Below, piece by piece: positions 41,086-50,252 of a DNA stretch of 64,000 nt. Made by a program: the position numbers and the translations under genes. The stretch lies in the NCBI RefSeq assembly GCF_001457475.1, contig NZ_LN831029.1, positions 6,262,001 through 6,326,000 of the forward strand, in the 5' to 3' direction. Position 1 is the stretch's first letter; each line of letters begins with the position of its first letter. The DNA comes from Achromobacter xylosoxidans. GTDB taxonomy: Bacteria > Pseudomonadota > Gammaproteobacteria > Burkholderiales > Burkholderiaceae_B. Below the pieces are notes generated by a model. That model worked only from the letters and a program-made list of their open reading frames with translations, was not told the DNA's origin and ran no database searches.

Positions 41086-41628
41086 ATGAACCAGAATCTC
41101 AGCCTGGCGGACACCATGAGGCCCACGTCGGAAGACCTCAAGAAATTGCGGGGGAAAACTCGCCGCACGCAAGCGCAAACGGCGGCCATTCTTGGCGTTG
41201 GCCTACGCCAAGTGCAACGTTGGGAGGCAGGTGAGCAGTCGATGCCGCCGGCAACGTGGCGCTTTTTACAGATGTGTGGCCACCGTTTGCCCTCGGACTT
41301 CCTCGTCCCGGAAGATGGCGCCACCCGATCTTGGGATCTCGACAGCGACACGATACGGGACACCATTGAGCAAGGTGATTTCGTCCACCTACAGCCTGTC
41401 GTTGGCCCGATGATCCAAGCCCGAGTGTGGCTGGACCGCGTGCATGACGGCCTGATCGACGAGGAGTCGTATGGCGGCTTTGTTATCGGATTCCCAGGGC
41501 ACCCCGAAGCAGGCCAAGAATTCGGTGGCTTCTACATCGGCGAACGCATCACCTTCGCTAAGCGGAACGCCGTCCATGTGGAACAGCGCACACATACCAC
41601 TGCAAGCGCGTCTAACCAGAAAATGTGA
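41086..41628 (+). CDS. XRE-like DNA-binding protein
   Basis: A 180-residue protein. Residues about 15-62 form a helix-turn-helix (LRGKTRRTQAQTAAILGVGL then RQVQRWEAGEQ) like those of XRE or YdaS-type regulators. The C-terminal part (about 85-170) is an unknown alpha/beta domain that may sense a ligand. GGAGC lies 8 bases before the ATG. The two palindromic sites just upstream suggest self-repression. It may also act on the next gene, 51 bases downstream. Confidence 0.72.
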   Translation: MNQNLSLADTMRPTSEDLKKLRGKTRRTQAQTAAILGVGLRQVQRWEAGEQSMPPATWRFLQMCGHRLPSDFLVPEDGATRSWDLDSDTIRDTIEQGDFVHLQPVVGPMIQARVWLDRVHDGLIDEESYGGFVIGFPGHPEAGQEFGGFYIGERITFAKRNAVHVEQRTHTTASASNQKM

Positions 41629-41679
41629 CCAGATGAGGCATACTCGCCGCCTCGCACAACTCAAAACACGGAAAGAAAA

Positions 41680-42228
41680 ATGGGGGCCAACTGGAACGAA
41701 GGAATGATGCGCTGGGCACCATATGTTGACGCCGAAGGCCGGTCCTTTCCGCTCAACCACTTGCATCCTTTCCGATACCAGTTGGAAACGACTGACGGCC
41801 GGACGGTAGAAATCCGTGTAGCTTTCGCGATGCACTGCTTCACGCACGGAAATGAGGTTACCGAGCATGCCCCGGATCTGTACCAGGATGAGCGCGAGGT
41901 CCGCAGGTTTTGCCATGACCGCTATGCTTTGTCCCCGCGCTTACCGCTCATTGTTCGCGAGCTGGCCAAACGCAAATGCGGCTATGCCAAGCATGAGAAC
42001 TACGTCACCATCGACGTGGAGACCGCCGAAGGCTCTACCGGAAGCTATGGTGTCTTCTTCAACGTGCGGAGAATCAAGGACGCCGACGGTCTCGCAGTGC
42101 TCCTGACCATCCAGAGCGCCTACGAGCTGGACGCGGGAAAACAGCCGCCAATCCACGGCTCCATCAAGTTCACGCGTTTGATCGAACTGACGCTTGACGG
42201 AATCAAGCCGCGCCCGCCTCGAAAATAG
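41680..42228 (+). CDS. Hypothetical protein after the HTH gene
   Basis: A 182-residue soluble protein with a beta-rich N-terminal half (FRYQLETTDGRTVEIRVAFA) and a Cys/His/Arg-containing segment (HCFTHGNEV and RRFCHDRYAL) that could bind metal. The C-terminal half again looks beta-rich. GGAAAGA lies 5 bases before the ATG. No family is recognised. It may form an operon with the HTH gene upstream. Confidence 0.65.
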   Translation: MGANWNEGMMRWAPYVDAEGRSFPLNHLHPFRYQLETTDGRTVEIRVAFAMHCFTHGNEVTEHAPDLYQDEREVRRFCHDRYALSPRLPLIVRELAKRKCGYAKHENYVTIDVETAEGSTGSYGVFFNVRRIKDADGLAVLLTIQSAYELDAGKQPPIHGSIKFTRLIELTLDGIKPRPPRK

Positions 42229-42247
42229 TATGACCGGAAAAAGCGAA

Positions 42248-42263
42248 GGCCCCCGAAGGGGCC
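42248..42263. terminator. Terminator-like hairpin
   Basis: GGCCCC/GGGGCC with a CGAA loop, 20 bases after the 41680 gene. The nearest T-run (TTTTT) is on the minus strand 3-10 bases beyond the stem, so it could serve the leftward 42464 gene or both directions. Confidence 0.55.
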
Positions 42264-42366
42264 CCGTAGTCTGGCGTTCTGTTGCCTCCGCTTTTGGCGG
42301 AACCGCTTGCGCGGCAGTCAACGCTTTTGCCCGAAGGCTCACCAGCTATTGCGTTAGGGCTATTGT

Positions 42367-42382
42367 TGCTCAAATTTGAGCA
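42367..42382. promoter_or_regulatory. 16-bp perfect palindrome
   Basis: TGCTCAAATTTGAGCA is fully self-complementary, AT-rich in the centre, and lies between convergent genes about 80 bases from the 42464 stop. There is no T-run. It could be a protein-binding site or a cruciform-prone stop signal. Confidence 0.4.
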
Positions 42383-42463
42383 TCGCGCAACCCATCCTTC
42401 CCAGCCAGACCGGGTACGACGAAGAATTTGCCTCTGTACGTATCACTGTATATGTAACCAGTA

Positions 42464-42958
42464 TCAACATTGGCGGAAATACAGCCTCTCAGGATCCACC
42501 GTCAAAAATTCCTCCTCTACCGCGCATGCCCGCGCCGCCATCGCTTGGGGCCGATAATCCCATTCCGGCTTTCCTGCGTCGTCAAATTCGACGATCGCAA
42601 AAGACCCGGCGGGCGCGAGGCCCCGCCCTTTTGGCCAATGCTCGATGATCGTGCTCAGGGCAGCCGCATTGGCAAGCACTTCCTCTCGAACAGGCTTGCG
42701 TTGCCACCACTTCCTTGCGGGCATGAGGTGCTGCAGCCCGACGTCGTCGTGCAACTGCACGATAGCTGCTTCGCGCACCTCTTCGATGGCATTCGTCACC
42801 GATGTCCCGTGATAGTCGTAAAGCTGCGCACAGACGATTACCAGGCTGTCATGTCGCACCCTGGCACGCAAAAAGCACGTGCCAACAGACATCAGGCCGG
42901 GGTATTGGAACCTGGGATACTCCTTGTCGATGCCCTGAAACTGCGAATTTCCGTCCAT
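42464..42958 (-). CDS. Hypothetical protein
   Basis: A 164-residue soluble protein starting MDGNSQFQGIDKEYPRFQYP; GGGAG lies about 9 bases upstream. The first half looks beta-rich with three cysteines, the second contains a helix around REEVLANAAALSTIIEHWP and a beta strand GSFAIVEFDDAG. No family is recognised. It lies downstream of gajB in the same direction, separated by 165 bases without a gene, so it could be read through from the defence operon. Confidence 0.6.
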   Translation of the reverse strand: MDGNSQFQGIDKEYPRFQYPGLMSVGTCFLRARVRHDSLVIVCAQLYDYHGTSVTNAIEEVREAAIVQLHDDVGLQHLMPARKWWQRKPVREEVLANAAALSTIIEHWPKGRGLAPAGSFAIVEFDDAGKPEWDYRPQAMAARACAVEEEFLTVDPERLYFRQC

Positions 42959-43123
42959 CCCTACATCTCCCTATATCCTGCTCCTATCGGAGACACGCCG
43001 GACCATGCGCGCGCCCTGAAGGAACAACGGCAAGATTCATGGGAAATTAAAGGACAACCTTGACCCGCCTGCCACTCACGCCCGCTAGTTCAGGTACGCG
43101 GACAGCCGGTAATTGGGGCTAAT

Positions 43124-44656
43124 TCACCAACGGAGCTTGAAAAGGGGACTCGGATTGGATGTCGAAACCACTAAGGTTAGTGACTTTTTCGCCCTGCTAA
43201 AGGCTACATACATCTTGGACTTGGCGTACAGGGTCGATGTGAACTGCCCCTTGTCGCAGGCCATCAGCATCGCGTGGTCGCACTCCAGGCCCTTCGCCTT
43301 GTGAATGCTGCTGAGCACCTTTGGGGGTAATGACGGATGGGAATGGGAGCGCATACGCGACACCTCCGCAAATCCTTCGTCCGGATCTGCAAACTGACCA
43401 ATGCGCACGGCATCCCGCAGTTCGGACCAGTGATCAATCTTCACTGTGTCAAAGCCTGCGGCGTTTTCCTTCACCAGCGCAGCAATTTTTGCGAGCGCGT
43501 TCGACACGCCCGTATGTGAGGGACTATTCAGGAGACATCGTGCGACCGCTTGGATGTTGGCCGGCTTTCCGGTGGTGGAGCGCGCCGCGCCGGTGCGAAC
43601 TTCCTGCAAAAGTCGGTCACCGTGGCTGGACGAGCTGAATCCCGCTGCGACGCTGCCCATGAAAGTGATGACACCCTGCGCCAGTGCTTCCGGATCACCA
43701 TGACCTGCGCGCAGTGTCTGTACGAGCGCCCCTAGCGCATTACGCGTATGACCTTCCCAAATTGGTACTGTACGAAACCAGAACGCCCGAAGTGCCGACA
43801 CCAAGTCGTTCTGCGATGCGAGAATCATAAGCTGTGAGCTGCTTTTCAGCACCTTGTCGATCGGTGCTCTATGCTCCTTGGACAGTTTGTAGCCCGTACG
43901 CATCTGAGCCGTGTTGTTTCCGACAAGCACCCTAACTGATGGAGGCAGCGCTCCAGTCAGGTCTATTGGAATTCCGCGTTCCAAGCTCTCCCGCGCCTCG
44001 ATGACCCAAGCCCCCAACAGAGGACAACCGGTCTGCCAGCGGTGGGGCGTGATCAGCTTCTCGCCTGCTCCCTGCGCCTTCAAAGCGTCCCAGCGGGCAC
44101 GATCCTCGCGCGCGGCTTTGTCGGTCTTGGCGCCGTAAATCCGCTGCATGGGATCACCAAAGATCCGGACAACTGCTCCAGCAGACAGCAAGGACATGAC
44201 AACACTGTGCTGATCGACACTCGTGTCCTGGTGCTCATCGCACACGATGACTGGATAGCGTTGGGCCAGTGCACGAGCCACCATTGGCTGATGCCGCAGA
44301 AATCCTGCGACCTTGGTTGCCATGATTTCAAAGCCTCGCCCGCCGTCCTGCCAAGCCCAGGAGGTCAGATCGCGTGGAAGACCAAGTGGCTCATGGTAAG
44401 CCAGTGCGATCTGCGCTATCAAGGCATCGATGGTCTTGATCTCGACGCGCGCCCCTGCCTTCTTCGTGCGTTCTGCGAAGACAGAGCACGCGGCGTGGGT
44501 GTGCGTCAGGATGAGCAAGCGGCCATCACCGATCGCCCCAACCACCTCCTGCGCGTACGCGGCGGCTTGGTATGTCTTGCCGCAGCCCGCCGCAGCTTCA
44601 ATGATCACCAGCCGCTCGGGTGAGCGGAGAAGATTGGCAACGGCGTGGTCGCTCAT
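43124..44656 (-). CDS. gajB: Gabija GajB-like UvrD-family helicase
   Basis: A 510-residue superfamily 1 helicase. Walker A AAAGCGKT lies at 21-28 and Walker B reads VIVCDEHQDTS, like the DExQD box of UvrD. IFGDPMQRIYGA is motif III, and the C-terminal YVAFSRAKKSLTLV is motif VI. ATG 44656 overlaps the gajA stop (ATGA) and is preferred to the longer frame. Size (GajB about 490 residues) and pairing behind an OLD nuclease fit Gabija, in which GajA and GajB form one anti-phage complex. The gene ends 165 bases before the next one. Confidence 0.82.
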   Translation of the reverse strand: MSDHAVANLLRSPERLVIIEAAAGCGKTYQAAAYAQEVVGAIGDGRLLILTHTHAACSVFAERTKKAGARVEIKTIDALIAQIALAYHEPLGLPRDLTSWAWQDGGRGFEIMATKVAGFLRHQPMVARALAQRYPVIVCDEHQDTSVDQHSVVMSLLSAGAVVRIFGDPMQRIYGAKTDKAAREDRARWDALKAQGAGEKLITPHRWQTGCPLLGAWVIEARESLERGIPIDLTGALPPSVRVLVGNNTAQMRTGYKLSKEHRAPIDKVLKSSSQLMILASQNDLVSALRAFWFRTVPIWEGHTRNALGALVQTLRAGHGDPEALAQGVITFMGSVAAGFSSSSHGDRLLQEVRTGAARSTTGKPANIQAVARCLLNSPSHTGVSNALAKIAALVKENAAGFDTVKIDHWSELRDAVRIGQFADPDEGFAEVSRMRSHSHPSLPPKVLSSIHKAKGLECDHAMLMACDKGQFTSTLYAKSKMYVAFSRAKKSLTLVVSTSNPSPLFKLRW

Positions 44657-46413
44657 AGATCGAGCTCTTGCAGAGCCTTGTGACCCACGGCTGTCAATAC
44701 CGCGTTGATCAATGGAAGCAATTGCGGCTCTATTTTCTTCCAAGCGCCTAACGCGACCATTTTTTGGGCCAACTCTTGGCCACCGACAGTGGACTTGAAC
44801 CATTGCTGGGAGTGCTTCTTCCAAGCCTTTTCTTGACCTGCAGGCGCACCATCCTTACTGCCGCTGGCGGCCGCTATTATCAAAGTACGCCACGTCTTTC
44901 CCGATGCTTTCAGCGCCGCATCTATCGTCTCCACGCTCTTGTCTTGAAGTCCGAGGCGCTCCGCCAAAGTCCGGAGTCGATAGCCATCCACCTCGCCTTC
45001 TGCATCCCTCAGCAGTGCGAGGAGATTTTCTTCAGGGACGGCCCCGATCACATGGTCCTCGGTGCAGCCCTTGGGCCACTGGTGCAATCGTCCTTTGAGC
45101 TTGTCCTTCAGCTTCTTCCACCGCTCTGGTGCGGTACCTTCGTCGTCAGCCAGGCCGGCAAATAGCAAACCGGAAGACGCGAGCGTCTCCAACAGATCCA
45201 AGGTCGCACCGTTTCCCTGACCATCGCAGACTCGCACCCCGTAATCAAGCGGGTTGCCCTTAAAGGCCCTCTCTAATAGATACTGCAAAAAGCCGACTTC
45301 GGTGGGTCCTTCTGCGATGACGGCCACACGCGCCAGGAATGTTTCAGGATCGCGCTTCTGCTGCGGCCCGATCTTGTCCCGAGGCAGCGCACCGATGGAG
45401 CCCGCGCTGTCCAGATACCAGAGGTGCGCGTCCTCGGCACACGAAATGGCGATAGGGCTATGCGTCGTGAGGAAAATCTGCCCGTGTTGGCCGGCCAGGA
45501 TCTTGATGAGCTTGCGCAGACGGTACGGCTCAAGCCCGCGCTCGATCTCATCGATGAGCGTAATGCTAGCTTCCTTGTCCGTTGACGATGCGATTTCGAG
45601 CGCGGACATACGTCTGGTGCCAGCCCCCCAACTACTCAGAGGCAACGCCACGTCATTCTCGGTCGCCACTAGTCCGATGAGCGCGCCGATGGACAACCCC
45701 TGGCTGGTCGTGAGACCGAGTTTCAAATTGCTGGGAAGCGCGGCACCGGCCATACGCGCATCCAGCGATTCGATCGCCTTCTTACCCTTGTCATTGAGCG
45801 AATCGTGCAAATCGAGCCCTGCTACCTCCTTGCCGATGCGGGCCCGCAATGCGCTATCGGCCAACAACCGATCCAGCGCCGAGCCATAGACAAGCCGCAG
45901 ATCGCGATCATTGCGCTCATCAGCACTCATTCGAACCGAGCCGATACGCCGGCGAACGGCTGACGAAAAATGGGCCAATTCTTCGTTGGGTTGCATGACC
46001 TCCCACGCGAGTTCCAATTCCGCGGTACCCCGTACCCGAACGCGATATACCGGCTCGCCGGGCGCGGCAAGGTCTCCTTCTTCGTCGGCTGACGGAGGTA
46101 TCGCATTCTGCCCGTCCCACGCCCACGGCCAGGCGAAAGTGCTCTGCGAGCCGATCCCGGTCGTATCGGGTAGGGTCATGACGGCTTCGATGACGAACTC
46201 CTGCGCGTTGTCGCGCGCCCAGTAATCGGCCTCAGAGAGGACCGCAGTGTTCGACGGTGAAAGCAGCAATGCAATCGCTTCGAGGATGGTCGTTTTTCCG
46301 ACGTCACCCCCACCCAGGATGACGTTCATTCCTTCCGCAGGCAGCCATGTTAGGGAGTGGATGCCCCTGAAGCGTTGAATAGTTAGTTTACGAATATGTG
46401 CTGTGTGGGCCAT
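44653..46413 (-). CDS. gajA: Gabija GajA-like OLD-family ATPase-nuclease
   Basis: A 586-residue protein. The ABC-type ATPase part has Walker A GGGDVGKT at 34-41, a signature-like LSSWGAGTRRMSAL, Walker B ITLIDEIERGLEP and the H-loop LTTHSPIAISC. The TOPRIM part has AVIAEGPTEVGFLQYLLE, with the metal-binding glutamate, and GLADDEG, with the Asp pair. This is the layout of class 2 OLD nucleases. ATG 46413 is preferred; a TTG seven codons earlier also opens the frame. Known GajA proteins are about 580 residues. Confidence 0.85.
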   Translation of the reverse strand: MAHTAHIRKLTIQRFRGIHSLTWLPAEGMNVILGGGDVGKTTILEAIALLLSPSNTAVLSEADYWARDNAQEFVIEAVMTLPDTTGIGSQSTFAWPWAWDGQNAIPPSADEEGDLAAPGEPVYRVRVRGTAELELAWEVMQPNEELAHFSSAVRRRIGSVRMSADERNDRDLRLVYGSALDRLLADSALRARIGKEVAGLDLHDSLNDKGKKAIESLDARMAGAALPSNLKLGLTTSQGLSIGALIGLVATENDVALPLSSWGAGTRRMSALEIASSTDKEASITLIDEIERGLEPYRLRKLIKILAGQHGQIFLTTHSPIAISCAEDAHLWYLDSAGSIGALPRDKIGPQQKRDPETFLARVAVIAEGPTEVGFLQYLLERAFKGNPLDYGVRVCDGQGNGATLDLLETLASSGLLFAGLADDEGTAPERWKKLKDKLKGRLHQWPKGCTEDHVIGAVPEENLLALLRDAEGEVDGYRLRTLAERLGLQDKSVETIDAALKASGKTWRTLIIAAASGSKDGAPAGQEKAWKKHSQQWFKSTVGGQELAQKMVALGAWKKIEPQLLPLINAVLTAVGHKALQELDL

Positions 46414-46617
46414 GTCATTATCAATTGCGGGCAATAAGAGCTAAGCCGGCAAGCCACTCTCTCACCTCATTCATGGAATGCGAGCTTCGAATACCCTCAC
46501 AGGTTTACGATCACGCTCATTCCGCAACTGCAACAAAATGCTAAACGCACGTAGCTTAGCAGCACTCAACTCAATAAACAGTATTCGTATGAGCCGCCGT
46601 CGCGACAAGAAAAACCG

Positions 46618-46645
46618 AAGACCGCTTTCGGCCAGAAGCGGTCTT
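46618..46645 (-). terminator. Terminator of the ars operon
   Basis: Perfect AAGACCGCTT/AAGCGGTCTT stem of 10 bp with an 8-base loop, 30 bases after the arsB stop. On the minus strand CGG and a T5 run follow. Confidence 0.88.
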
Positions 46646-46674
46646 TGTCTGAGATATGAGCACCCTCGCCCTCG

Positions 46675-47955
46675 CTACCCTAGCCTGATTGCCAAGGCAG
46701 CCAGCGTCACCAGAAGCACCGGCAGCGTCAGCACAATGCCAACCTTGAAGTAATAGCCCCACGAGATCACGGTGCCTTTGCGCTCCAATACATGCAGCCA
46801 AAGCAACGTCGCCAGGCTCCCGATCGGGGTGATCTTCGGCCCCAGATCGCTACCGATCACATTGGCGTAGACCATCGCTTCCTTGACGACGCCGCTGGCC
46901 TGGCTGGCGTCGATCGACAAGGCGCCTACCAGCACCGTCGGCATGTTGTTCATGATGGACGACAGGAATGCCGCCACCAGGCCCGTACCGATCGTGGCCG
47001 TCCAGATCCCCTGCTCCGCGATCCCGCTCAGCAGATCAGCCAGGTATTGGGTCAGGCCGGCGTTGCGCAGGCCGTAAACGACCAGGTACATCCCCAACGA
47101 GAAGATCACGATCTGCCACGGCGCTTCGCGTATGACCTTGCGCGTGCTGATGATATGGCCGCGTCCTGCAACCAGCAGCAGGATTGCCGCCCCGACTGCC
47201 GCCACGGCGCTCACGGGCACGCCCAACGGCTCCAGGCCGAAAAATCCGATCAGCAGCAACACCAGGACGACCCAGCCGGCACGAAAAGTGCCCGCGTCGC
47301 GGATGGCTGCCGCAGGCGGCTTGAGCTGGCCCGCGTCGTATCGCGCGGGAATGCTCTTACGAAAATACAGCATCAGCACCGCCAAGGTCGCTGCCACCGC
47401 AACGAAATTGACAGGCACCATCACCGCGGCATAACGGTTGAAGCCGATGTCGAAGAAGTCGGCGGAAACGATATTGACCAGATTGGACACAATCAATGGC
47501 AAGCTGGCGGTGTCCGCGATAAAACCTGCCGCCATGACGAAGGCCAAGGTGGCGGCCGGGCTGAATCCCAGTGCCAGCAACATGGCCATGACGATGGGCG
47601 TCAGGATCAGCGCGGCGCCGTCGTTCGCAAACAGCGCCGCGACCGCCGCGCCCAGCAACACGATCAGCGCGAACAGCGCCCGACCGCTACCCTTGCCCCA
47701 TCGCGCCACGTGCAAGGCGGCCCATTCAAAAAAGCCCGCCTCATCGAGCAACAGGCTGATGATGATGACGGCGATAAAGGTGGCGGTGGCGTTCCAGACG
47801 ATATTCCACACCACCGGGATGTCACCGACGTGGACCACGCCGGCGACAAGCGCAAGGACGGCGCCCAAACTGGCGCTCCACCCGATCCCCAGGCCACGGG
47901 GCTGCCAGATCACGAGCACGAGCGTAAGAACAAAAATTGCTATTGCACCAAACAT
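46675..47955 (-). CDS. arsB: ArsB arsenite efflux permease
   Basis: A 426-residue membrane protein with about 12 hydrophobic helices, the same size as E. coli ArsB (429). [18 protein letters not shown] and [15 protein letters not shown] match the conserved NDG and NNMPT loops. With the ArsA ATPase it forms an ATP-driven arsenite/antimonite pump; alone it works on the proton gradient. It is the last gene of arsR-arsC-arsD-arsA-arsB, 64 bases after arsA, and is followed by the terminator at 46618-46645. Confidence 0.95.
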   Translation of the reverse strand: MFGAIAIFVLTLVLVIWQPRGLGIGWSASLGAVLALVAGVVHVGDIPVVWNIVWNATATFIAVIIISLLLDEAGFFEWAALHVARWGKGSGRALFALIVLLGAAVAALFANDGAALILTPIVMAMLLALGFSPAATLAFVMAAGFIADTASLPLIVSNLVNIVSADFFDIGFNRYAAVMVPVNFVAVAATLAVLMLYFRKSIPARYDAGQLKPPAAAIRDAGTFRAGWVVLVLLLIGFFGLEPLGVPVSAVAAVGAAILLLVAGRGHIISTRKVIREAPWQIVIFSLGMYLVVYGLRNAGLTQYLADLLSGIAEQGIWTATIGTGLVAAFLSSIMNNMPTVLVGALSIDASQASGVVKEAMVYANVIGSDLGPKITPIGSLATLLWLHVLERKGTVISWGYYFKVGIVLTLPVLLVTLAALAIRLG

Positions 47956-48019
47956 TGGGCGAACTCTTTTTTATTTGTGGATTGAAGGTTGAAGCGATAA
48001 AGGGTCATTACGTGGGTAA

Positions 48020-49804
48020 CTACGCAAGGCTTGGCGCGGCGTCATGGTGGTGGCTGGCCAATTGCCGCAGGCGCTCGATGCCGACGGGTTCGGACTTCAG
48101 CAAGGGCACGACGGCGTATCGCTTCGCGTGTAGCTTGGCGATGCCGTCCATTTCGCGCAGTTCATTGAAAGCGCGTTGGCATAGCAAGGCCGATGTCGGT
48201 CCCGCCGCGGCGATGCTGCTATTGACCAGCCAGGCCCAGGGCTCGATGCCGGCGCGGCGCAGGTCTTCCTGAAGAATGGCGGCCTCCAACACGGGCGTGG
48301 TCTCCGCCAGGGTGACCAGCAGCACCTTGGTCTGCGTAGGGTCCTGCAATTGCATCATCGGCGTGGTGTAGTGGACATTGCTGCCCGACATCTGGCGGGC
48401 GATGTCCCGGTGATAGGCGCCGGTTGCATCCAGCAGCAGCAAAGTGTGGCCGGTGGGCGCGGTATCCATGATGACGAACTTGGTGCCGGCCTCGCGCACG
48501 ATGCGGGAAAACGCGCCGAAGACGGCAATTTCCTCGGTGCATGGCGAACGCAAATCCTCTTCCAGCAAGGCCTTCCCGTGCGCGTCCAGCTTGGCGCCTT
48601 TGGTCGCCAATATGTACTGCTGGTAGCGCTCGGTTTCGACTCGCGGGTCAATGCGGCTGACCGTCAGATTGGGGAGCGTGCCTTCCAGCGTACGTGCCAG
48701 ATGCGCCGCGGGATCCGACGTGGTCAGGTGCACCGCCAGGCCACGTTCCGCAAGGTTGACCGCGATCGCCGCGGCCAGCGTGGTTTTGCCCACGCCGCCC
48801 TTGCCCATCACCATGACCAGGCCGTGCCCGTCGGCGGCAATGCCATCAACCAGCGATGCCAGATCAGGGGCTTCGATCTTGGGAACGTCAACACGGTTCG
48901 GCTCGTCGGCATCAAGCGCGGCGTCGCTGAGCAGGTGGCGCAAGGCTTCCAGCCCAACGACGTTGAAGGCTTTCAAGGTGACCTGGTCCTTGGGCAAGGC
49001 CACAAGCGGTGCGGGCATGGCCTCGATGGCGGCCTGCTCTCGTGCATAGACGGCCGCGGCCAGATCGTCATGCTGGACGGCCGCGGCAGGCAGGACACCA
49101 TTGATGACCAGGTGCTGCTGCAACAGCCCGATGCCCGCCAGCTCCTGGCTAGTCCGCGCGGCCTCTTCGAGCGTGGCCCGCTGCGCGCGCGTGACCAGCA
49201 CCAGGCGCGTGCGTTGCGGGTCCGCCAACGCCGCGACGGCTTCGCGGTACTGGGAACGTTGCTTTTCCAGGCCGGCCAGCGGCCCCAGGCATGACGCATC
49301 GCCTTGGCCAGCATCCAGAAAGCTGCTCCAGGCTCCCGGCAACTGCAACAGGCGGATGGTATGCCCCGTGGGCGCCGTGTCGAAAATGACGTGATCGAAG
49401 TCCGACGTCAGGTTTGAGTCCGTCAGCAAAGACGTGAATTCGTCAAACGCCGCAATCTCCGTGGTGCAGGCGCCCGACAAGGATTCTTCAATGCCCCGCA
49501 CCACATCGTCGGGCAAGACGCCGCGCACCGGGTTCACGATTCGGTCCCGGTACTGTTGGGCCGCGCCTTGCGGGTCAATTTCCAGCGCCGACAGGTTGCG
49601 CACGGCGGCAATCGCGGTGATGTGGTTGCCGATATCAACGCCGAATACCTGCCCCACGTTCGATGCGGGATCAGTGCTGACCAACAGCACACGCCTGCCC
49701 TGCTCCGCCAGCAAGACGGCCGCCGCGCAAGCCAGCGAGGTCTTGCCGACTCCGCCTTTGCCGGTAAAGAAGAAAAACCTGGGAGCTGCATCTAGAAATT
49801 TCAT
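48020..49804 (-). CDS. arsA: ArsA arsenical pump ATPase
   Basis: A 594-residue two-domain ATPase that energises ArsB. Both P-loops are intact: FTGKGGVGKTS near residue 15 in A1 and VMGKGGVGKTT in A2. The signature DTAPTGHTIRLL (A1) and DTAPTGHTLLLL (A2) follow. Metalloid-binding cysteines sit in SGACTTEI, ASCLGP and RSPCTEEI. ATG 49804 is chosen as it starts MKFLDAAPRFFFFTGKGG; the upstream extension overlaps arsD. The gap to arsD is 10 bases. Confidence 0.95.
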   Translation of the reverse strand: MKFLDAAPRFFFFTGKGGVGKTSLACAAAVLLAEQGRRVLLVSTDPASNVGQVFGVDIGNHITAIAAVRNLSALEIDPQGAAQQYRDRIVNPVRGVLPDDVVRGIEESLSGACTTEIAAFDEFTSLLTDSNLTSDFDHVIFDTAPTGHTIRLLQLPGAWSSFLDAGQGDASCLGPLAGLEKQRSQYREAVAALADPQRTRLVLVTRAQRATLEEAARTSQELAGIGLLQQHLVINGVLPAAAVQHDDLAAAVYAREQAAIEAMPAPLVALPKDQVTLKAFNVVGLEALRHLLSDAALDADEPNRVDVPKIEAPDLASLVDGIAADGHGLVMVMGKGGVGKTTLAAAIAVNLAERGLAVHLTTSDPAAHLARTLEGTLPNLTVSRIDPRVETERYQQYILATKGAKLDAHGKALLEEDLRSPCTEEIAVFGAFSRIVREAGTKFVIMDTAPTGHTLLLLDATGAYHRDIARQMSGSNVHYTTPMMQLQDPTQTKVLLVTLAETTPVLEAAILQEDLRRAGIEPWAWLVNSSIAAAGPTSALLCQRAFNELREMDGIAKLHAKRYAVVPLLKSEPVGIERLRQLASHHHDAAPSLA

Positions 49805-49814
49805 GGCCGTCCCC

Positions 49815-50174
49815 TTAGCAGGTGCGATTGCCGCCACAACAACCCGACTGCGGTTTGGCGTCGCCGGGGGCTTCGATACCTGTCCATCGCACGAGTTCCT
49901 CGCGCGTGGGATATCTGCCCGCCAACGCAATCTCGTTATCAACCAAGGTCAAAGGAAGCGCTTCCGCGCCCGAGCGCGTCAGAAACGCGCTCACCACCGC
50001 GTTCTGCGCAAACGCCAAGGGCTGTTGGGCCAGGTTGAGCCGTTCGATGTTTGCGCCTTGCCGCTTCGCCCAATCGATGTCGGCCGCACTCGTTACCAAA
50101 GCCTGATCCACGTCCAAGCCACACACGCCTGTGCTGCAGCACAGGGCCGGGTCAAATATCTGTATGGTTTTCAT
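49815..50174 (-). CDS. arsD: ArsD arsenic chaperone
   Basis: A 119-residue metallochaperone that passes arsenite to ArsA. The N-terminal Cys12-Cys13 and Cys18 (PALCCSTGVCG) form the arsenite site; the C-terminal CCGGNRTC pair is also present. The rest is a thioredoxin-like fold (LPLTLVDNEIALAGRYP). It lies between arsC and arsA, as in most arsDAB operons. Confidence 0.94.
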   Translation of the reverse strand: MKTIQIFDPALCCSTGVCGLDVDQALVTSAADIDWAKRQGANIERLNLAQQPLAFAQNAVVSAFLTRSGAEALPLTLVDNEIALAGRYPTREELVRWTGIEAPGDAKPQSGCCGGNRTC

Positions 50175-50252
50175 TTTGACGCTCCAAGAATTTTCGAAAT
50201 ATTCGTCAAAAAAAATGGCCCATCGACAGGCGTCATGAGCATTAGCACGGCA

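Noticed and set aside
42959-43123. Gene fragment reading PDHARALKEQRQDSWEIKGQP between gajB and the next gene
   Set aside because: It has a coding look but no start, ribosome site or partner frame; too short to support as a remnant.
46792-47985. A 397-codon plus-strand frame opposite arsB
   Set aside because: Composed mainly of Gln, Arg, His and Asp, the mirror of hydrophobic codons in arsB; not a gene.
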